The position numbers and the translations under genes are program-made. The notes under the pieces are model-generated. The model saw only the letters and a program-made list of their open reading frames with translations, had not been told where the DNA came from and did not search any database. Positions 21,300 to 33,000 of a DNA stretch of 64,000 nucleotides are shown in pieces. The first letter of the stretch is position 1. Every line of letters starts with the position of its first letter. The DNA lies in the NCBI RefSeq assembly GCF_028583425.1, contig NC_072797.1, positions 19,192,001 through 19,256,000 on the forward strand, given 5' to 3'. Source of the DNA: Eublepharis macularius. Lineage: Eukaryota; Chordata; Lepidosauria; Squamata; Eublepharidae.

Positions 21300-21480
21300 C
21301 TATTAATCAATCAATCGACAAACTTTATTGTCTTAGGCAAGGGCCATAACAATCAATCATAGAGATCAATGACTATAAACAATACACAGAGATAATAAAA
21401 TGCTGCTATTACATCTGAGAATCCAGATAACAGTTCAAAGCATTGGCTTTAACCAACTTTTCCAGCACCCATTCACAAGC
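21300..21480 (-). mobile_element. LINE 3' end fragment
   Basis: AATCAATCAATCGACAAACT and TTATTGTC on the plus strand give a minus-strand AATAAAGTTTGTCGATTGAT tail typical of a non-LTR element end. The body is not recognised. Confidence 0.45.
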
Positions 21481-23202
21481 AAGGCCACCTTCTATTGTCA
21501 AGGTTGTCTCTTTTCCATTCAGTGAGAATTCATGCCTTTTCGATAAGTAGGCCAATATGAAAATTTAGATTCAAGACAAAGGGATGGATACAGCGGTTAT
21601 CTTCTGCTAAGCGACAAACATTCTGTTGGGGGAAGGCAGCTTTCCGTTGGAGAAAGGAATTCTTCCTCTAGTGGAAACAGCAGAAGATTTCTCACTTAGC
21701 GGAAGGCCAGCCCCTCTTCCATACTTCTATAGAGGGCAGAAAAGGAGATGGGAGACCAAAATCCCAGTACACATGCTGCCTGCATTCAGTTCTGGCGTGG
21801 CTACACCAATCCTCTGGGGCAGTGACTTAACTCTGTGATTCTTTAAGGGGACAATGTTTTTTAAGAAAATGCAGCTGCTGGATTTAAAGGGTGCAGGCGG
21901 GAAAGGGCTTCTCAAAGCTTTCCCCTCTTGTGTGATTCTTCTTCTGAAACCTGTGAAAGATCTGTCAGCTTATAGCTTTCACAGCACACTTAAAACTCAG
22001 CCCAAAAAACCCCCCTGCCTGGTATGTTTTCCAAACCTTGTGGATCATTCAAATGTGCATCAGAGGAAATCCACAATAAACACACATTCACAATACAGGG
22101 TGGACATCCAATGTATTCCTGATTTATTCTGGCCATCTCCTAAAATATCAGGCAGTATGTATGTGAAAGCCCATTAATACATATAGGCTTGTTTTGACTT
22201 ATGCACATCAGTTTGTTTTAATCATTTTTTTTATAAATCTCTTTTATGTTTTTTATAAATCTCTTTTATTAGTGGTAAACTTACTCCTCTACTCAAGGTG
22301 TGTCCACAAATAACATGCCTGTTTTTCCATATCTTTTCTGTTTCTGAATCTTTGTTTTCTTGCTTCCCAGAAGGTTCAGCTCTTATACTTGCCCAATGTG
22401 CTTCATACACAACATACAAATGTTGCAAGAATGATTTCCCCACTTGTCACGACTATCTTTCTTCTATTGACATTTATTTTTAGCCCTTAATTCTGAAAAT
22501 CAGAACTCATTGTCTTTTATGTCCTGCATCTTTCCTTCTATCGCTGCCATTACCACTTTTATCATCGGAATAGGTTAGCCAGTTGATTTTCTTCCCATTT
22601 ATTTTAATGCATGATTTTACTGCTGCTTTTTTTAAAAAAAAATATTATTATTGATCATATCCTCTATAAATATGTTAAAAGTACAGAAAGAGAGAGCGAG
22701 TTGCCTATTATAACATAATTAAAAGTCAGTGTTTACCATAAGAAAAATGCTATGGCTTATGAGAATTTACTATTACAGCCTAATAGCATGATATAAAAAT
22801 AACTTGAATCTATCGGTTGGCAATATGGTTGATACAGAGAGGCTTAATGCTTTTGCTTTTAACTTACCGTTCTAGGATGTGATTTGAATTCAAGTGACAG
22901 GAATAGCTCTGCAAAGGGGAAAAGATTAGTGTGTTTTCCTTTCACAGCTAATAATAAGGGTGTGTGTTTGTATGTTTTGATAAGCAAAACTAGCTTGAAT
23001 CTATTTTTTAGCAATGTGATTGATATGAAGACAATTAAGTTTGATATACACATGGGATATTCAAGTGGTAAAACATTTGATTGATAGAATGGGTTGCATC
23101 ACATAGTCAGCAGACGATGGATTTCGGTTTTGAATGCTCTGGTACTTCAAATGTAGAAACCCAGCATAGCGGGGTGAAAGCTTCCACCCCTTCTCTTTGA
23201 GT
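21481..23202. other. Intergenic DNA, nothing recognised
   Basis: Mostly AT-rich. A short direct duplication TTTTATAAATCTCTTTTAT occurs twice at 22227-22269. No gene supported. Confidence 0.4.
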
Positions 23203-23341
23203 GATTCTGCACACAGATAATGCACTTCCAATCCTCTTTATAGATCATTTGGAACGGATTTTTTTGTGTGCAGAACAAAAAATCCACCTCAAACAATTGA
23301 TAAAGTGCATTGAAAGTGCATTATCCAACGTGTGCGGAATC
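23203..23341. mobile_element. Foldback MITE, about 139 bp
   Basis: The left arm GATTCTGCACACAGATAATG and the right arm ending ATTATCCAACGTGTGCGGAATC are reverse complements over about 65 bp with some mismatches. CTTTGA occurs on both flanks (about 23195 and 23344), a possible short target duplication. Non-coding. Confidence 0.7.
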
Positions 23342-23472
23342 AGCCTTTGATTGCAATCCTGTTTTTCTGTTTTGCAGAGTGTGTTCAGCATAGGGGAGAA
23401 TTCCAAAAGGTGAAAATCCTTCACTTGTAGCTTGGCTTGGTGCATTCCATTCCGTCACTTCAGTCCCACCTA

Positions 23473-23690
23473 GGGTTGCCAACTCTGACTTGGAAAATTC
23501 TAGAGATTTCAGGGGGAGTGCTTGGGATGGGCAGAGTTTGGGGGTGGGAATGAACTCAGCAGGGATGTGATTCCATAGATTCAGTCCTCCAAAGCTGCCA
23601 CTTCCTCTAGGAGAACTGATCTTATAGTCTGAAGATCAGTTGCAATTCCAGGAGAACTCCAGTTAGAGGTTAGTGGACCTAAACTCTCAT
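23473..23690 (-). mobile_element. TAGGGTTGCCA-family hAT MITE, minus orientation
   Basis: It starts TAGGGTTGCCAACTCTGACT, with GGAGAACTGATCTTATAGTC and AATTCCAGGAGAACTCCAGT inside. The distal terminus is lost, so no target duplication can be checked. Confidence 0.7.
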
Positions 23691-23841
23691 CTCCTTCTCT
23701 TTCATGTGTAAAGTAGGCCTTAATGCTCATCTTTTTAAAACATTGCTCACCATATATTTTTAAAACACCAAAACTGATTTTATTGAATTCACTTTTGACA
23801 CTGTTTCAGGGAAGAACTGTGAAATCCAATACAGACTTCCA

Positions 23842-24678
23842 CTAGTAACAAAGCCCGTTGTGGGGAAAAATACAACGGGCTCTAGAAAGGGGAGGGCAGG
23901 CAAGTGAACATTGCCGCCGCCTCCTCCGTGACTGATCCCTGCTGGATGAAGGCAGAGGGCAGGAATTGCCACCAGCTCTGCTCCTGATCCCAGCTGGATG
24001 AAGGCAGGTGTTGGGCATCGCTCCCTGCTCTGCACCTGATTCCAGCTGGTTGAAGGTGGCTTGCAGGCATTGCTATCTGCTCTGTTCCTGATCCCAGCTG
24101 GATGAAGGCAGGGGGTGGACATTGCCGCCTGCTCCGTGCCTGATCCCCATTTGGGCTTCCTGCTGCGGCGCGCTGTCTGGAGGAACAGGCTGCCTCGTCT
24201 GGGCTTCCCTCCACAGCAGCACCCTCTGGAGGTGCCCCAGGGTAGTGAGTTATCAGGAACATGGTTAGCCTTTTATATAGTCGAATGTTAGATTTAAGAG
24301 TTTCCACCTGCTCCACTCCTGATCCCAGCTGGGCGAAGGCGGGGGACAGGCATTGCCACCTGCTCTGCTCCTGATCCCAGCTGGGTGAAGGTGGAGGCGG
24401 GCATTCCTACCTGCTCTGCTCCTGATCCCAGCTGGGTGAAGGCAGGGGGCGGAGCATTGCCACCTGCTCCGCTCCTGATCTCAGCTGGGTGAAGGCAGGG
24501 TGAAGGCATTGTCGCTTGCTCCGTGCCTGATCCCGGCCTGGGATTTCTCCTATGGGACACTCTCTGGAAGGATGGGCTGCCTCTTCTGGGCTTCCCTCCA
24601 TGGCAGCGCCCTCTAGAGTCGTACCATGGTAGGAAGTGAGTTGTCAGGAACATGGTTAGCGTTTTATATATAGTAGGA
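23842..24678 (-). mobile_element. Non-autonomous Helitron with internal minisatellite
   Basis: On the minus strand it begins TCCTACTATATATAAAACGC (5' TC, preceded by A) and ends CTAG followed by T, the A/T target rule of Helitrons. A 10-bp-stem hairpin (AGCCCGTTGT/ACAACGGGCT, 23852-23881) sits 6 nt before CTAG. Two blocks of about 57-bp tandem units (CTGATCCCAGCTGGATGAAG core) lie inside at about 23900-24150 and 24300-24530. Each is followed by similar sequence ending in a 5'-terminus-like ACTATATAAAAGGCTAACC (the inner one near 24260-24292). This suggests two tandem Helitron copies or an internal duplication. No Rep/helicase coding. Confidence 0.85.
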
Positions 24679-24681
24679 TAA

Positions 24682-25394
24682 CTAGCTTGATACCTGTGAT
24701 TCACTATGCAGGTTCATGTGAGAGGTTCGTTTCGAAATGGCCCCTAGAAAAGTCGTGCACCATCTCCCCATGAACATTTAAAAATTCAGTTGCCATACTG
24801 ACTTTTATATAAAATCCCTATTCAGGAGTCTTGTACTGTCTTTCTTCAGTTATCTGCAGTTTCCTTTACCTGATTTTTACCTCAGAACACAGAGTTCCAC
24901 AGCTGACCAATCAGAGAGGGGGGGGGGTGCAAACAGGCAGGAGCCTGCCAGCCACACAGGAAAGCCAGGGAGATTGGCAACCCTAGTGAACCTTGAGGGG
25001 AAGACTGGGAGGTGTGTTTTACCTCAGGATGCATTCAATGACTCCCAATAGCAACTGCAGACTCTTTAGAATGTGGGTGGTGAAGAACAATCAGGCCGCA
25101 AATGCAAATGACCTTGAAAGGCTGGACCAATCAGGGAAGGGTGGCAGAGCTGGCAGTGGGTGGGGCCACAAGCAGGCAGCAGCCTGCCAGCCACACAGCA
25201 AAGCTTTATCCCTTTGGGAAAACACATTTTACCCCTTTTTACCCCCTTAGGGGGCGAATTTCTAAAAATCCCTTCTTAGTAGGTGTTTACATCATGAAAG
25301 GAATGTTCTCCCCAAATTTCATGTTTCTAGGTCCAGGCGTTTGGGCTGGGCATTGCTGAGTCAGTCAGGACACTTGTCTTTATATATATATGGA
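24682..25394 (-). mobile_element. Second non-autonomous Helitron, abutting the first
   Basis: The minus-strand 3' end is CTAG (24682-24685) followed by T, preceded at 6 nt by a short hairpin ACCTG/CAGGT (24692-24713). The 5' side is TCCATATATATATAAAGACA near 25394. The base before it is T, not A, so the left border is approximate. Inside, CAGGCAG(C)AGCCTGCCAGCC occurs twice (about 24940 and 25180), a partial internal duplication. Confidence 0.7.
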
Positions 25395-25589
25395 ATATAC
25401 CACATCCTCCTTTGAGGGCTGGACTTTGGGGCAAAAATCTAAGGCCTTTGCTCATGGGCTCAGTAGAGCCCCCTCAATCCAGGCTGTATCTTCACATTTC
25501 AAGTATACATAACCATCTGAAAGGGGGAGGCACAATACCCTTAAGTCCAGTGGCTAAAATTACCTAACTATACTACTGTTCACCCTTTA

Positions 25590-25860
25590 TCTGTATTTAT
25601 TTATTTACTTCATTTATACCCAACCCCTATGGAGACCCAAAGCAGCTATGTCCCTCTCTATTTCCTCCATCTTATCCTCCACAACAATCCTGTGAGTTCA
25701 AGGAAGCTCGCTGGGTGTCCTTTCAAACATTCTCAGCTTAACCTACCTCAAAGGGTTGTTTTGAGGATAAAATGAAGAAGGGGTAGAATGTTGTGAGCCA
25801 CTTTGGGTCCTCTTTGAGGAGAAAAGAAGATATAAAACTAAAGAAATTAAATACATAAAA
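25590..25860. repeat. Two SINE body fragments in opposite orientation
   Basis: 25597-25700 is a minus-oriented SINE 3' half (CATTTATACCCAACCCCTAT). 25735-25850 is plus-oriented (CTCAAAGGGTTGTTTTGAGG, then GAGCCACTTTGGGTCCTC). Confidence 0.6.
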
Positions 25861-25987
25861 TAAAGTTAAATAAAATTGTTTCAGCCAGGATGCTGCATAT
25901 AGTGTGTCCTCCTATATATGTTGAATGACTTTGATGATGAAATTATCACGTTATTAAAAACAATTCTCAGAACCTTTATCATACTGT

Positions 25988-26222
25988 TTGTTTGTTTACT
26001 TACTTCATTTACACCTCAGCTTCCTCCATATCTACCGTCCAAAGCAGCCTACATCATTCTCCTCAACTCTATTTTTCTCCTCACAATAACCCTGTGAAGT
26101 AGGTTAGGCTGAGATTGCGTGACGGGCCTAAGTTCACCCAGTAAGCTTTCGTGGTAGAGTAGGGATTTGAACCTGGGTCTCCCAGATCCTCGTCCGACAG
26201 TTTAACCACTATACCACACTGC
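25988..26222 (-). repeat. tRNA-derived SINE, near full length
   Basis: The plus strand shows the body complement (CTCACAATAACCCTGTGAAG), the B-box complement GATTTGAACCTGGGTCTCCC and the A-box end AACCACTATACCACACTGC. Confidence 0.75.
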
Positions 26223-26402
26223 TGTGCCGAAAATAATTCAACCAGCTATTTCTGTACTACAGTTTATGTATTTATGCAACAAATCAACGTCCACTGAGAA
26301 GGACGGTTCCTAAAAACAAGAACTTCTGCATTTTGGCAAAAGCTACATAAAGAGGTAGCTGTTGAATCTCCCCAAGTCCAAGAGTGTCATAATGCAAGTG
26401 AC

Positions 26403-26403
<1 letters not shown>

Positions 26404-26438
<35 letters not shown>
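26404..26438. repeat. (AATC)n microsatellite
   Basis: About nine tandem AATC units. Confidence 0.9.
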
Positions 26439-26439
<1 letters not shown>

Positions 26440-27219
26440 GGCCCTGCTATGTGCCTGCGTACTTGTTTGTGACCAGGGCCCTCCTGAGGTAAAAGTTTAA
26501 GGTAACAAAGAAGAGCTGCCATAAAGATTCAAGGCAGGTTAAACAGAAATGCTACATTCCCCATCTCCGCTTTCTACCACAAAGAGTTTTCAGGGCACCT
26601 GTCAATGCAATTGCAAGCACAGTCACACACTTCTAAATCCATGGAAGTCAGTGAGATTTAGAGGGGTGAATTGTATACCAATCCAAAGCATTTGGGGCTA
26701 TAAGAAGTGAGACTTCTCTAGCAGGTCTAAGAGGACTGGGGGGTGGGGGGTACTCCATGAAGGAAAAGCCACGTTTGGGGCAAAACCCATTTAGGTCTTT
26801 CATGATGCACCATGGATTGGGCTCAGAAACTACTTGGAGGCCATTAGAGATGAGCCGAGATAGGTGTGTGGGGGGGGGTCTTCACCTCACTCTTGTCAAA
26901 AGACTGAACAGATGAAAAACCATCCCCTCTCAGACTGTCCAACCCACCAGTTAAAATCTGCCTCCCAAACCCTGATCTCTGTGCCCCTACCTTCAGAGGT
27001 GAGACAGGTGGCTGCTAGGCATGGGGCATTTTCAGTGGTGGCACCTTGTCTGTGAATGCCTTCCCCCTTGAGGTTCACCTGGCACCTGCCATACTGTCTT
27101 TTCAGCGCCAGGGTTTTGACATCTTTTTCTTAGCTGTTTTATGGTCTACTTATAGCCTGATGACTGTTCCATAGATATTTTTTGGCTGCTCAATGGCGGT
27201 TTTATGTTGTTTTTATGCT
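26439..27219. other. Intergenic DNA, nothing recognised
   Basis: No gene or repeat family recognised. Confidence 0.35.
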
Positions 27220-27437
27220 AGTGGCTTGGTGTAGTGGTAAGAGTGGTGTGCTAGGTTCTAGGCAACCCACATTCACATCTCCACTCTACTATGGAAGCTT
27301 GCAGAACTTGGGCCAGTCACCCACTCTTCGCATAACCTACTTCACAGTGTTGTTGTGAGGATAAAGCGGAGAAGGGGAGAACTATGTAAGCCCCTACTGG
27401 GGAGAAAAATGAGGTATAAATGAAGTAAACAAATTAA
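27220..27437 (+). repeat. tRNA-derived SINE
   Basis: GGCTTGGTGTAGTGGTAAGA forms the tRNA-like A box. CAGTGTTGTTGTGAGGATAA and GGGGAGAAAAATGAGGTATA then form the body and tail, ending AAATGAAGTAAACAAATTAA. Confidence 0.75.
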
Positions 27438-27974
27438 TGGCTTGTTTTGTTTTATATTGATAGCTTATGATTTTTTTAATGATCTCATAGTATTGCTTTT
27501 AACTTTTAGCCGCCTCCGGCAGAACCCTGGAGAGGCAGCATATGAGTTCCCTGAATGAATAAATAATAAATAAAAGGCAAGGCAAGATGGTAGAATTAGC
27601 AAAGATTGATTACCATTTTATGAAACATTTCTTAGATTACTCTCTAGAAATAAATCTTGTGCAATATATTAAGAATATTTTACTATGAACATGTATCTGT
27701 TAATATCTTGGAATTGATATCTTTAAAAGCTTTGTAACTATTTGTAAGCATTATTATAATAAAAATAATAATAATAAAAGATGGTGGAATTAGGAAGAAA
27801 ATTGATTTCTGGAGTCTTGTCTTATCTCCACCAGGGTGCATTGGGAATTCCCTAGACAACCCGGGAAGAAGAGAACACCTCTTGCAAGGGCCATTGGTTC
27901 TGGTCTCTTGGTAGTTCCTCCCTTCATCCTTTAACCATGTCCAATAATAAGAGCAGCCCTTCTGTATCAGACCA

Positions 27975-28048
27975 ATGATTGGGTGATGGCTCTGAGCATC
28001 TGTTTGGTGCGCACAAGGTCCCAGGTTCAATCCCTGACATCTCCATGA
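27975..28048 (+). repeat. tRNA-derived SINE head fragment
   Basis: GGGTGATGGCTCTGAGCATC and CCCAGGTTCAATCCCTGACA are A- and B-box-like words of the SINE better preserved at 59432-59640. Confidence 0.6.
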
Positions 28049-28429
28049 CATCTCCAGGATGAAGTCATAGGCCCGGAGCCAGCCAGACTGAAGGCAGTCA
28101 GTTGGTTGTAACTGACCAATCAGAGAAGAGGGAGGAGCCTGTCACTCAAGCTCTCCACTCTAGGGAATAGTTAACCCTTTCCCTCCCAGCTCTCTGATTT
28201 TGCTGCACTATGGAAACCTGCTGTAAAGTGCAGTCTATTACAACAACAATGACCTTTATATGCCGATGAACTGACTCATTATTCATGTGTGTTCATCTTG
28301 TCCAGAATTCTATTTCCACAGTAGCCAACCCAATGCCCCCCTCCATAGAGTCTTACAAACAATTTGTTAAGACCAAACTCTCCTGTTGTTGTTGCTCCCA
28401 AGAACCGATGTTCAGAGATTTTACTCCCT

Positions 28430-28672
28430 CTAAACTTGGTGTAGTAGATAGAGTGTCAGACTGGGATCTGGGAGGCTTAGGTTCAAATCCCCTCTGTGCC
28501 CTGGAAGCTCACTGGATGATATTGGGCCTGTCACACACTCTCAGCCTAACCTACCTCACAGGGTTGTTGTTGTGAGGATAAAATGGAGAAGGGGGAGAAT
28601 GTTCTGAGCCACTTTGGGGCCCCATTGGGGAGAAAAGTAGGGTATAAATAAAGGAAATAAATAAATTATTGA
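28430..28672 (+). repeat. tRNA-derived SINE, near full length
   Basis: ACTTGGTGTAGTAGATAGAG is the A box and TTAGGTTCAAATCCCCTCTG the B box. The body AGGGTTGTTGTTGTGAGGAT follows, then a TATAAATAAAGGAAATAAAT tail. Confidence 0.8.
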
Positions 28673-28689
28673 TCATCGCTAATAACCAT

Positions 28690-28860
28690 TGATGGACTTT
28701 TCCTCCATGGATGTATCTGACCCCCTTTTAAAGCTATAGGAGATAGAAGGCATCACTACATCCTGTGACAGTGAATTCCACATGTTAACTACTTACCGTA
28801 TTAAGAAACAGCACCATCTTTAGCCACCTCCTTTGCTAAAAGAAACAGATTCCAAGTAAC
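28690..28860 (-). mobile_element. L2/CR1-like LINE 3' fragment
   Basis: TTTCCTCCATGGATGTATCT, CACTACATCCTGTGACAGTG and AATTCCACATGTTAACTACT on the plus strand are the complement of the LINE C-terminal/3' sequence that runs forward at 33585-34375. Confidence 0.55.
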
Positions 28861-29499
28861 ATCTGGGCCAGAATAATGGGAAATAATATATTGGGAATAC
28901 TGGGAGGGAAAAGATAATTGATTAGTGTATATTTTTTTTCTAAAAGTCTGCCCCTTTGAGAGCTGAAAAATGGGACAGAACCAAAATTAATAATATGCAA
29001 CAAGACTACCTCTGAGCATAAGCAGAGTATCAGTTGCCCGATGCTGAGCCACTGCCAGACAATTTAAATAAGGGCTTCTATTCAAGTAGTGGTGCTGGCA
29101 TGACTCTTTTAAAAGTAGAGCCTACATCTTCCTTGGCAGCAATCTGAGAATATAGTTATTAAAAATCTGAACTTTTTGATGGTTGTATCTTTCGGAGGCC
29201 CCACTGCAAAGCTATATGGCAGGCCTTCATACTTTAACATTCTGTGCTATGACACTGGGATTTCAGCACAGAGTTCGAAGATGTTCCTCTCCAGGTTCTA
29301 GTTTTTAGTCATCTCCAAAATGTCAGCTCACGTCCTGAGTGAGTGTTGCTTGGTTGGGGGGTCTGTGAGTCTACAAAATCTGTTGCGTTTCCTGCTCATT
29401 GAATAGCATCTGGGTGCAAAACCTGGCACAGATCCAAGACTGGGCATCCGAGTGCTTCTCCAGAACATTCTAGGATCTAGTGAGCTTGTGATCCCCCTT

Positions 29500-29844
29500 G
29501 TGTGCTTTTGAAGAGGGAACCAGGCAGAATCTGGCAGCCGTCAATAATTTCCAGCAGGATCCACCTTTTTTTACCCACACCCACCAGCTGCCATTTCAAT
29601 ACTGCAGCTCATGCCCTCCATTTTATTATTATTATTTTTAATTCTCTATTGTTCCAGCTCTTAGCTCTTGTAATTTTTTTTTGGTGTGCTTAGAATTAAT
29701 CCTTTGATTTCCCCCCTCCCCCTCCTTAGCCAGACCGCCACACAAGCACACACACACGCACGCAGCTCCATCCTCGCTTTCTGGGTGTGTTAACTCCAAT
29801 GTAGCGCTCATCGCCCTTCTTGTTCTCCCCCCTCCCCCCCAGGC
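29500..29844 (+). promoter_or_regulatory. ST8SIA3: ST8SIA3 upstream region and presumed 5' UTR
   Basis: This is the sequence directly upstream of the start codon. A pyrimidine-rich run (about 29806-29840) ends in CAG at 29840-29842, only two bases before the ATG, and looks like a 3' splice site. If used, a non-coding exon would lie upstream. An ATGTAG start-stop pair at 29799-29804 could act as a minimal upstream ORF if transcribed. No TATA box was recognised and the transcription start cannot be placed. The ATG has G at -3. Confidence 0.4.
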
Positions 29845-30023
29845 ATGAGAAACTGCAAGATGGTCCGGGTGGTTAGCGTCCTGGGTCTGGTAATGCTCAG
29901 CGTGGCTCTGCTGATTTTGTCCTTCATCAGTTACGTGTCTCTGAAAAAAGACAATATCTTCACCACTCCCAAATACGCCAACTCGGGGGTGCCCAGAATG
30001 TACATGTTCCATGCCGGATTTAG
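29845..30023 (+). CDS. ST8SIA3: ST8SIA3 coding exon 1 (residues 1-60)
   Basis: This is the first coding exon of alpha-2,8-sialyltransferase III, a type II Golgi enzyme that adds alpha-2,8-linked sialic acid from CMP-sialic acid to sialylated glycans. It encodes MRNCKMVRVVSVLGLVMLSV onward: a short basic cytosolic tail, a signal-anchor helix at about residues 9-31, and the start of the lumenal stem (KKDNIFTTPKYANSGVPRMY). The start is the one shared by vertebrate ST8SIA3 proteins. The exon ends inside codon 60 (AG|G) at a consensus donor GTGAGT (phase 2). Its sequence matches what I recall of mammalian ST8SIA3 at nearly every position. A gene identity other than ST8SIA3 is unlikely. Confidence 0.97.
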
Positions 30024-33000
30024 GTGAGTACTTGCCATATTTTTTTTACCCTTACTGAGAAGGGGGGAGGGGGTGGTCAGCTGGATAAAGGATATGCATG
30101 CTGGCGGATGGGGGCAGAGGGGGAGAAAGGTGAATATGCTGACTGTATCCGTGCTCCTCTTTCCCCCAAATGCCCTCCCACTCCATTTTTTGCTCCAACC
30201 CTAAAACACCCCCTTGAAATGCTTTTTGTGTGGAAATCGATCAGAGCCGGCAGACTGAGCTTTTGCTTCAGTGTGGAGGGGGAGCATTGGAGAATCCCCC
30301 AGTATATGTGTGTGTGTACCTCTCTCACACACACACATATATAAGGAGACCAGCTGATGAACATCATGGTGGCTGATTGCCCAATTCATGTATATTCCAT
30401 GGGGCGAGATAATGGCGCAGGCGCCCTGTCGCCTTGGCTAGAGATGGAGAAAGACATCTTCAGCGCTTCTTTCCCTCGACTGAGAAACAGAGACAGACGA
30501 TTACTTTGGGAAAGCTTCGGAGGAGCTCTAGTTTTCTCTCCGCCATCCCACCTCCACCCCACTTCTTCCAGTTCCCTGTCTGGTTTTGCTGCAGGGTCCC
30601 ACGGCGTGTGGGGTTTGGAGGAAGATGCTTTGTGCACCTGATTCTGCTTTGGAATCTCCCTGGAAATGCTGGTTTTCCAGCTACAACCTACAAAATCAAG
30701 AGAAACCTGATCTCTGCTCAGAGATCAGCCTGAAAATTGGGAAAGGGGGAGGGGAAGGGTACAGCCTGCCAAAGAGTCGTAAATCACGAGAAACGTTCAG
30801 GCTTCTTCTGTAAATCCCAAGGTGATTGGAGCCCCTTAGGCATCAAGAGAAACCGTAGAGGTGTGCACTGGCTCAGCTGCAAAATACGCTCCCTTTTCCC
30901 CATGTTCAAAAACACACATGTGCCCCTCCGTGTGTATGTTTGCTTGAAACTCTTGCTCCCTGTACTGAAGGAAAAGTTAGTAAAAAATGCTAGGCGCTGG
31001 AAGGAGTGGTGAGTTAACTGGAAAACCTGGCTTGACTCTCCCGAGGGCTGCTGAAATGTGTTGGTCGCTGTCCATGGTGCTGATATGACATTCTCTGGTT
31101 TCTGGGTCAATTTAATCCGTTTAAGGATTACCAAGGGACATTTGTGAATGATGCCCTATCTTTAAGATGTTTAAAATAATGTAAAATAGATTTCAAAGGG
31201 TGGGTTATTATTAAGTTCATTTTCAGCCTTGGGCTGGGCTACTTTATTGCATAGAGACAGCTTGAAAGGGCTTGCACATGTTATATTTATTCCTGCCGCT
31301 GTCACATGTAGCACGGTTCTTCTTAAGAAATATTGTTTATTATTTGTAAAGTACACTAGGCCCTCTTAATCCTCATTGCATAGAACATTTGCACATGGCT
31401 AACACACAGATTCTTCCCAAGAATATGATGAGCTGCACAATGAAGACGGCACCATGCCAAGGAGGTTTGAAGTAGGATATTCCTGCTCAACCAAAGTGTA
31501 GACTGAACCTAAATCAGTCCAGGCTAAAAGAAGAGGAAAGGCATAGGGTCAACATAGAGACAAAAACATGTAATATGTTGTACATATTATACTTTTCCTA
31601 CATGGGACTCACTTCTGCATAGGTAAAAATGTGAAAGCAATGGGTTGATTGTACACAGGAGTACATTCCACAAAATACATATATGTATTTTGGGTGCATG
31701 AAGCAAAATAAATAAACGTGTAATCATAAGGTATAATAATAGCCAAAACGGTTTCATGCTTTTTCCTCCATGGATGTGCTTCCCAGAATTGTGAAACAAA
31801 CCATGTTTCTGATACATAAGCAACAGCCTACTTCATGATACAGAGGAAACAGATTAAGAAAAAGATAGATACATGTGCCTAAAAAGTAGCAAGATCTAGA
31901 CACATACCAAATTAACCACTTGGTACCTTTGGCCATAATATGCATTTCCCAACTGAGTTCCCCCAAAATATGTGACCTGATTTTCAAAAAGCAATGGGCC
32001 AGGATCTGTGTACATGAACATAAGATGATCCAACAGGGTTCTTCTTATGTTCTGATAGTCAGGCACAGCTTATCCCTCCATGCTTTTGGAAATCATGCTA
32101 CAACATTTTAATTTTTTTAAAAAAACTCAAGAAATTGGAATTTATTTGAGCAGAGCTGAACTTTGATTTAAAGTTACTGGTAATGCCGAGTCTGTATTAT
32201 TTGCTTGGGTTTATTATATTTATGTATTGTGGTTTATTTCTACTTGTAGTTTTGGCTGTTGTAAGCCATCTGGAGTTACAATTAGTCTCTGCATTTAGTT
32301 AGACGTTAATTTCATTAAAATTAGAATCCGGGGGCATCTTTAGAAACTGCCTGATTTATTTGAAGATGCATCATGTCGGTCATCTTCAGTCTTTCCAGAT
32401 CTGGGACTCATTAAGCTGCAAGCATCTATCAGGAAGTCAGAGTCACATGCCAGGAAAAGGTGGAGCCATGGGCAGCAAACCAAAAGAGGTCAGGAAATGT
32501 AAGCTGAGTACCAAGAGATGAAACATAGTGAGAAACAAGCCAAAATTCACAACCGTTCAGGATGAATCCTTTCCACCACTGAGCAATCTCGCCTCACTAT
32601 CCTACTGCTGTTCTTTGCATGTATGCAAAGAGAAGCAAGGACCTTCCAAGCAAAAATCCTTCCAAAAGGCAGCAAAAAAAACCCTGTAGCTCTATAGGAG
32701 CATGCAAGGCAGCAGAGGAGGGGCTCAATGGTCCACTGGAAGGTCTTGACTCATGGGTTAAAGACCAATCAGGTGATGATCTTGCAAAGACTCTGGCACT
32801 GGTTGGCTGAGAACTGCTGGCAGAGACAGTGCCAGGGGCTGAGCCAAAGAATGGAACTTAGCAAAAAAGAGCTTAGAGCCAGGATTGGTCAAGGAAGGCA
32901 GTCGAGGAGAAAGTGAGTTGAGAAGAAAGTGTAGGAGAAGGAGGCATAAGAGAAAATATGCACGCTGTTTAAGGAGGAGGTAGCTACAGAACATTGTGCA

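Noticed and set aside
23900..24530. CRISPR-like array of 57-bp periodic units
   Set aside because: The units are contiguous minisatellite copies with no unique spacers. They lie in a Helitron in a vertebrate genome.
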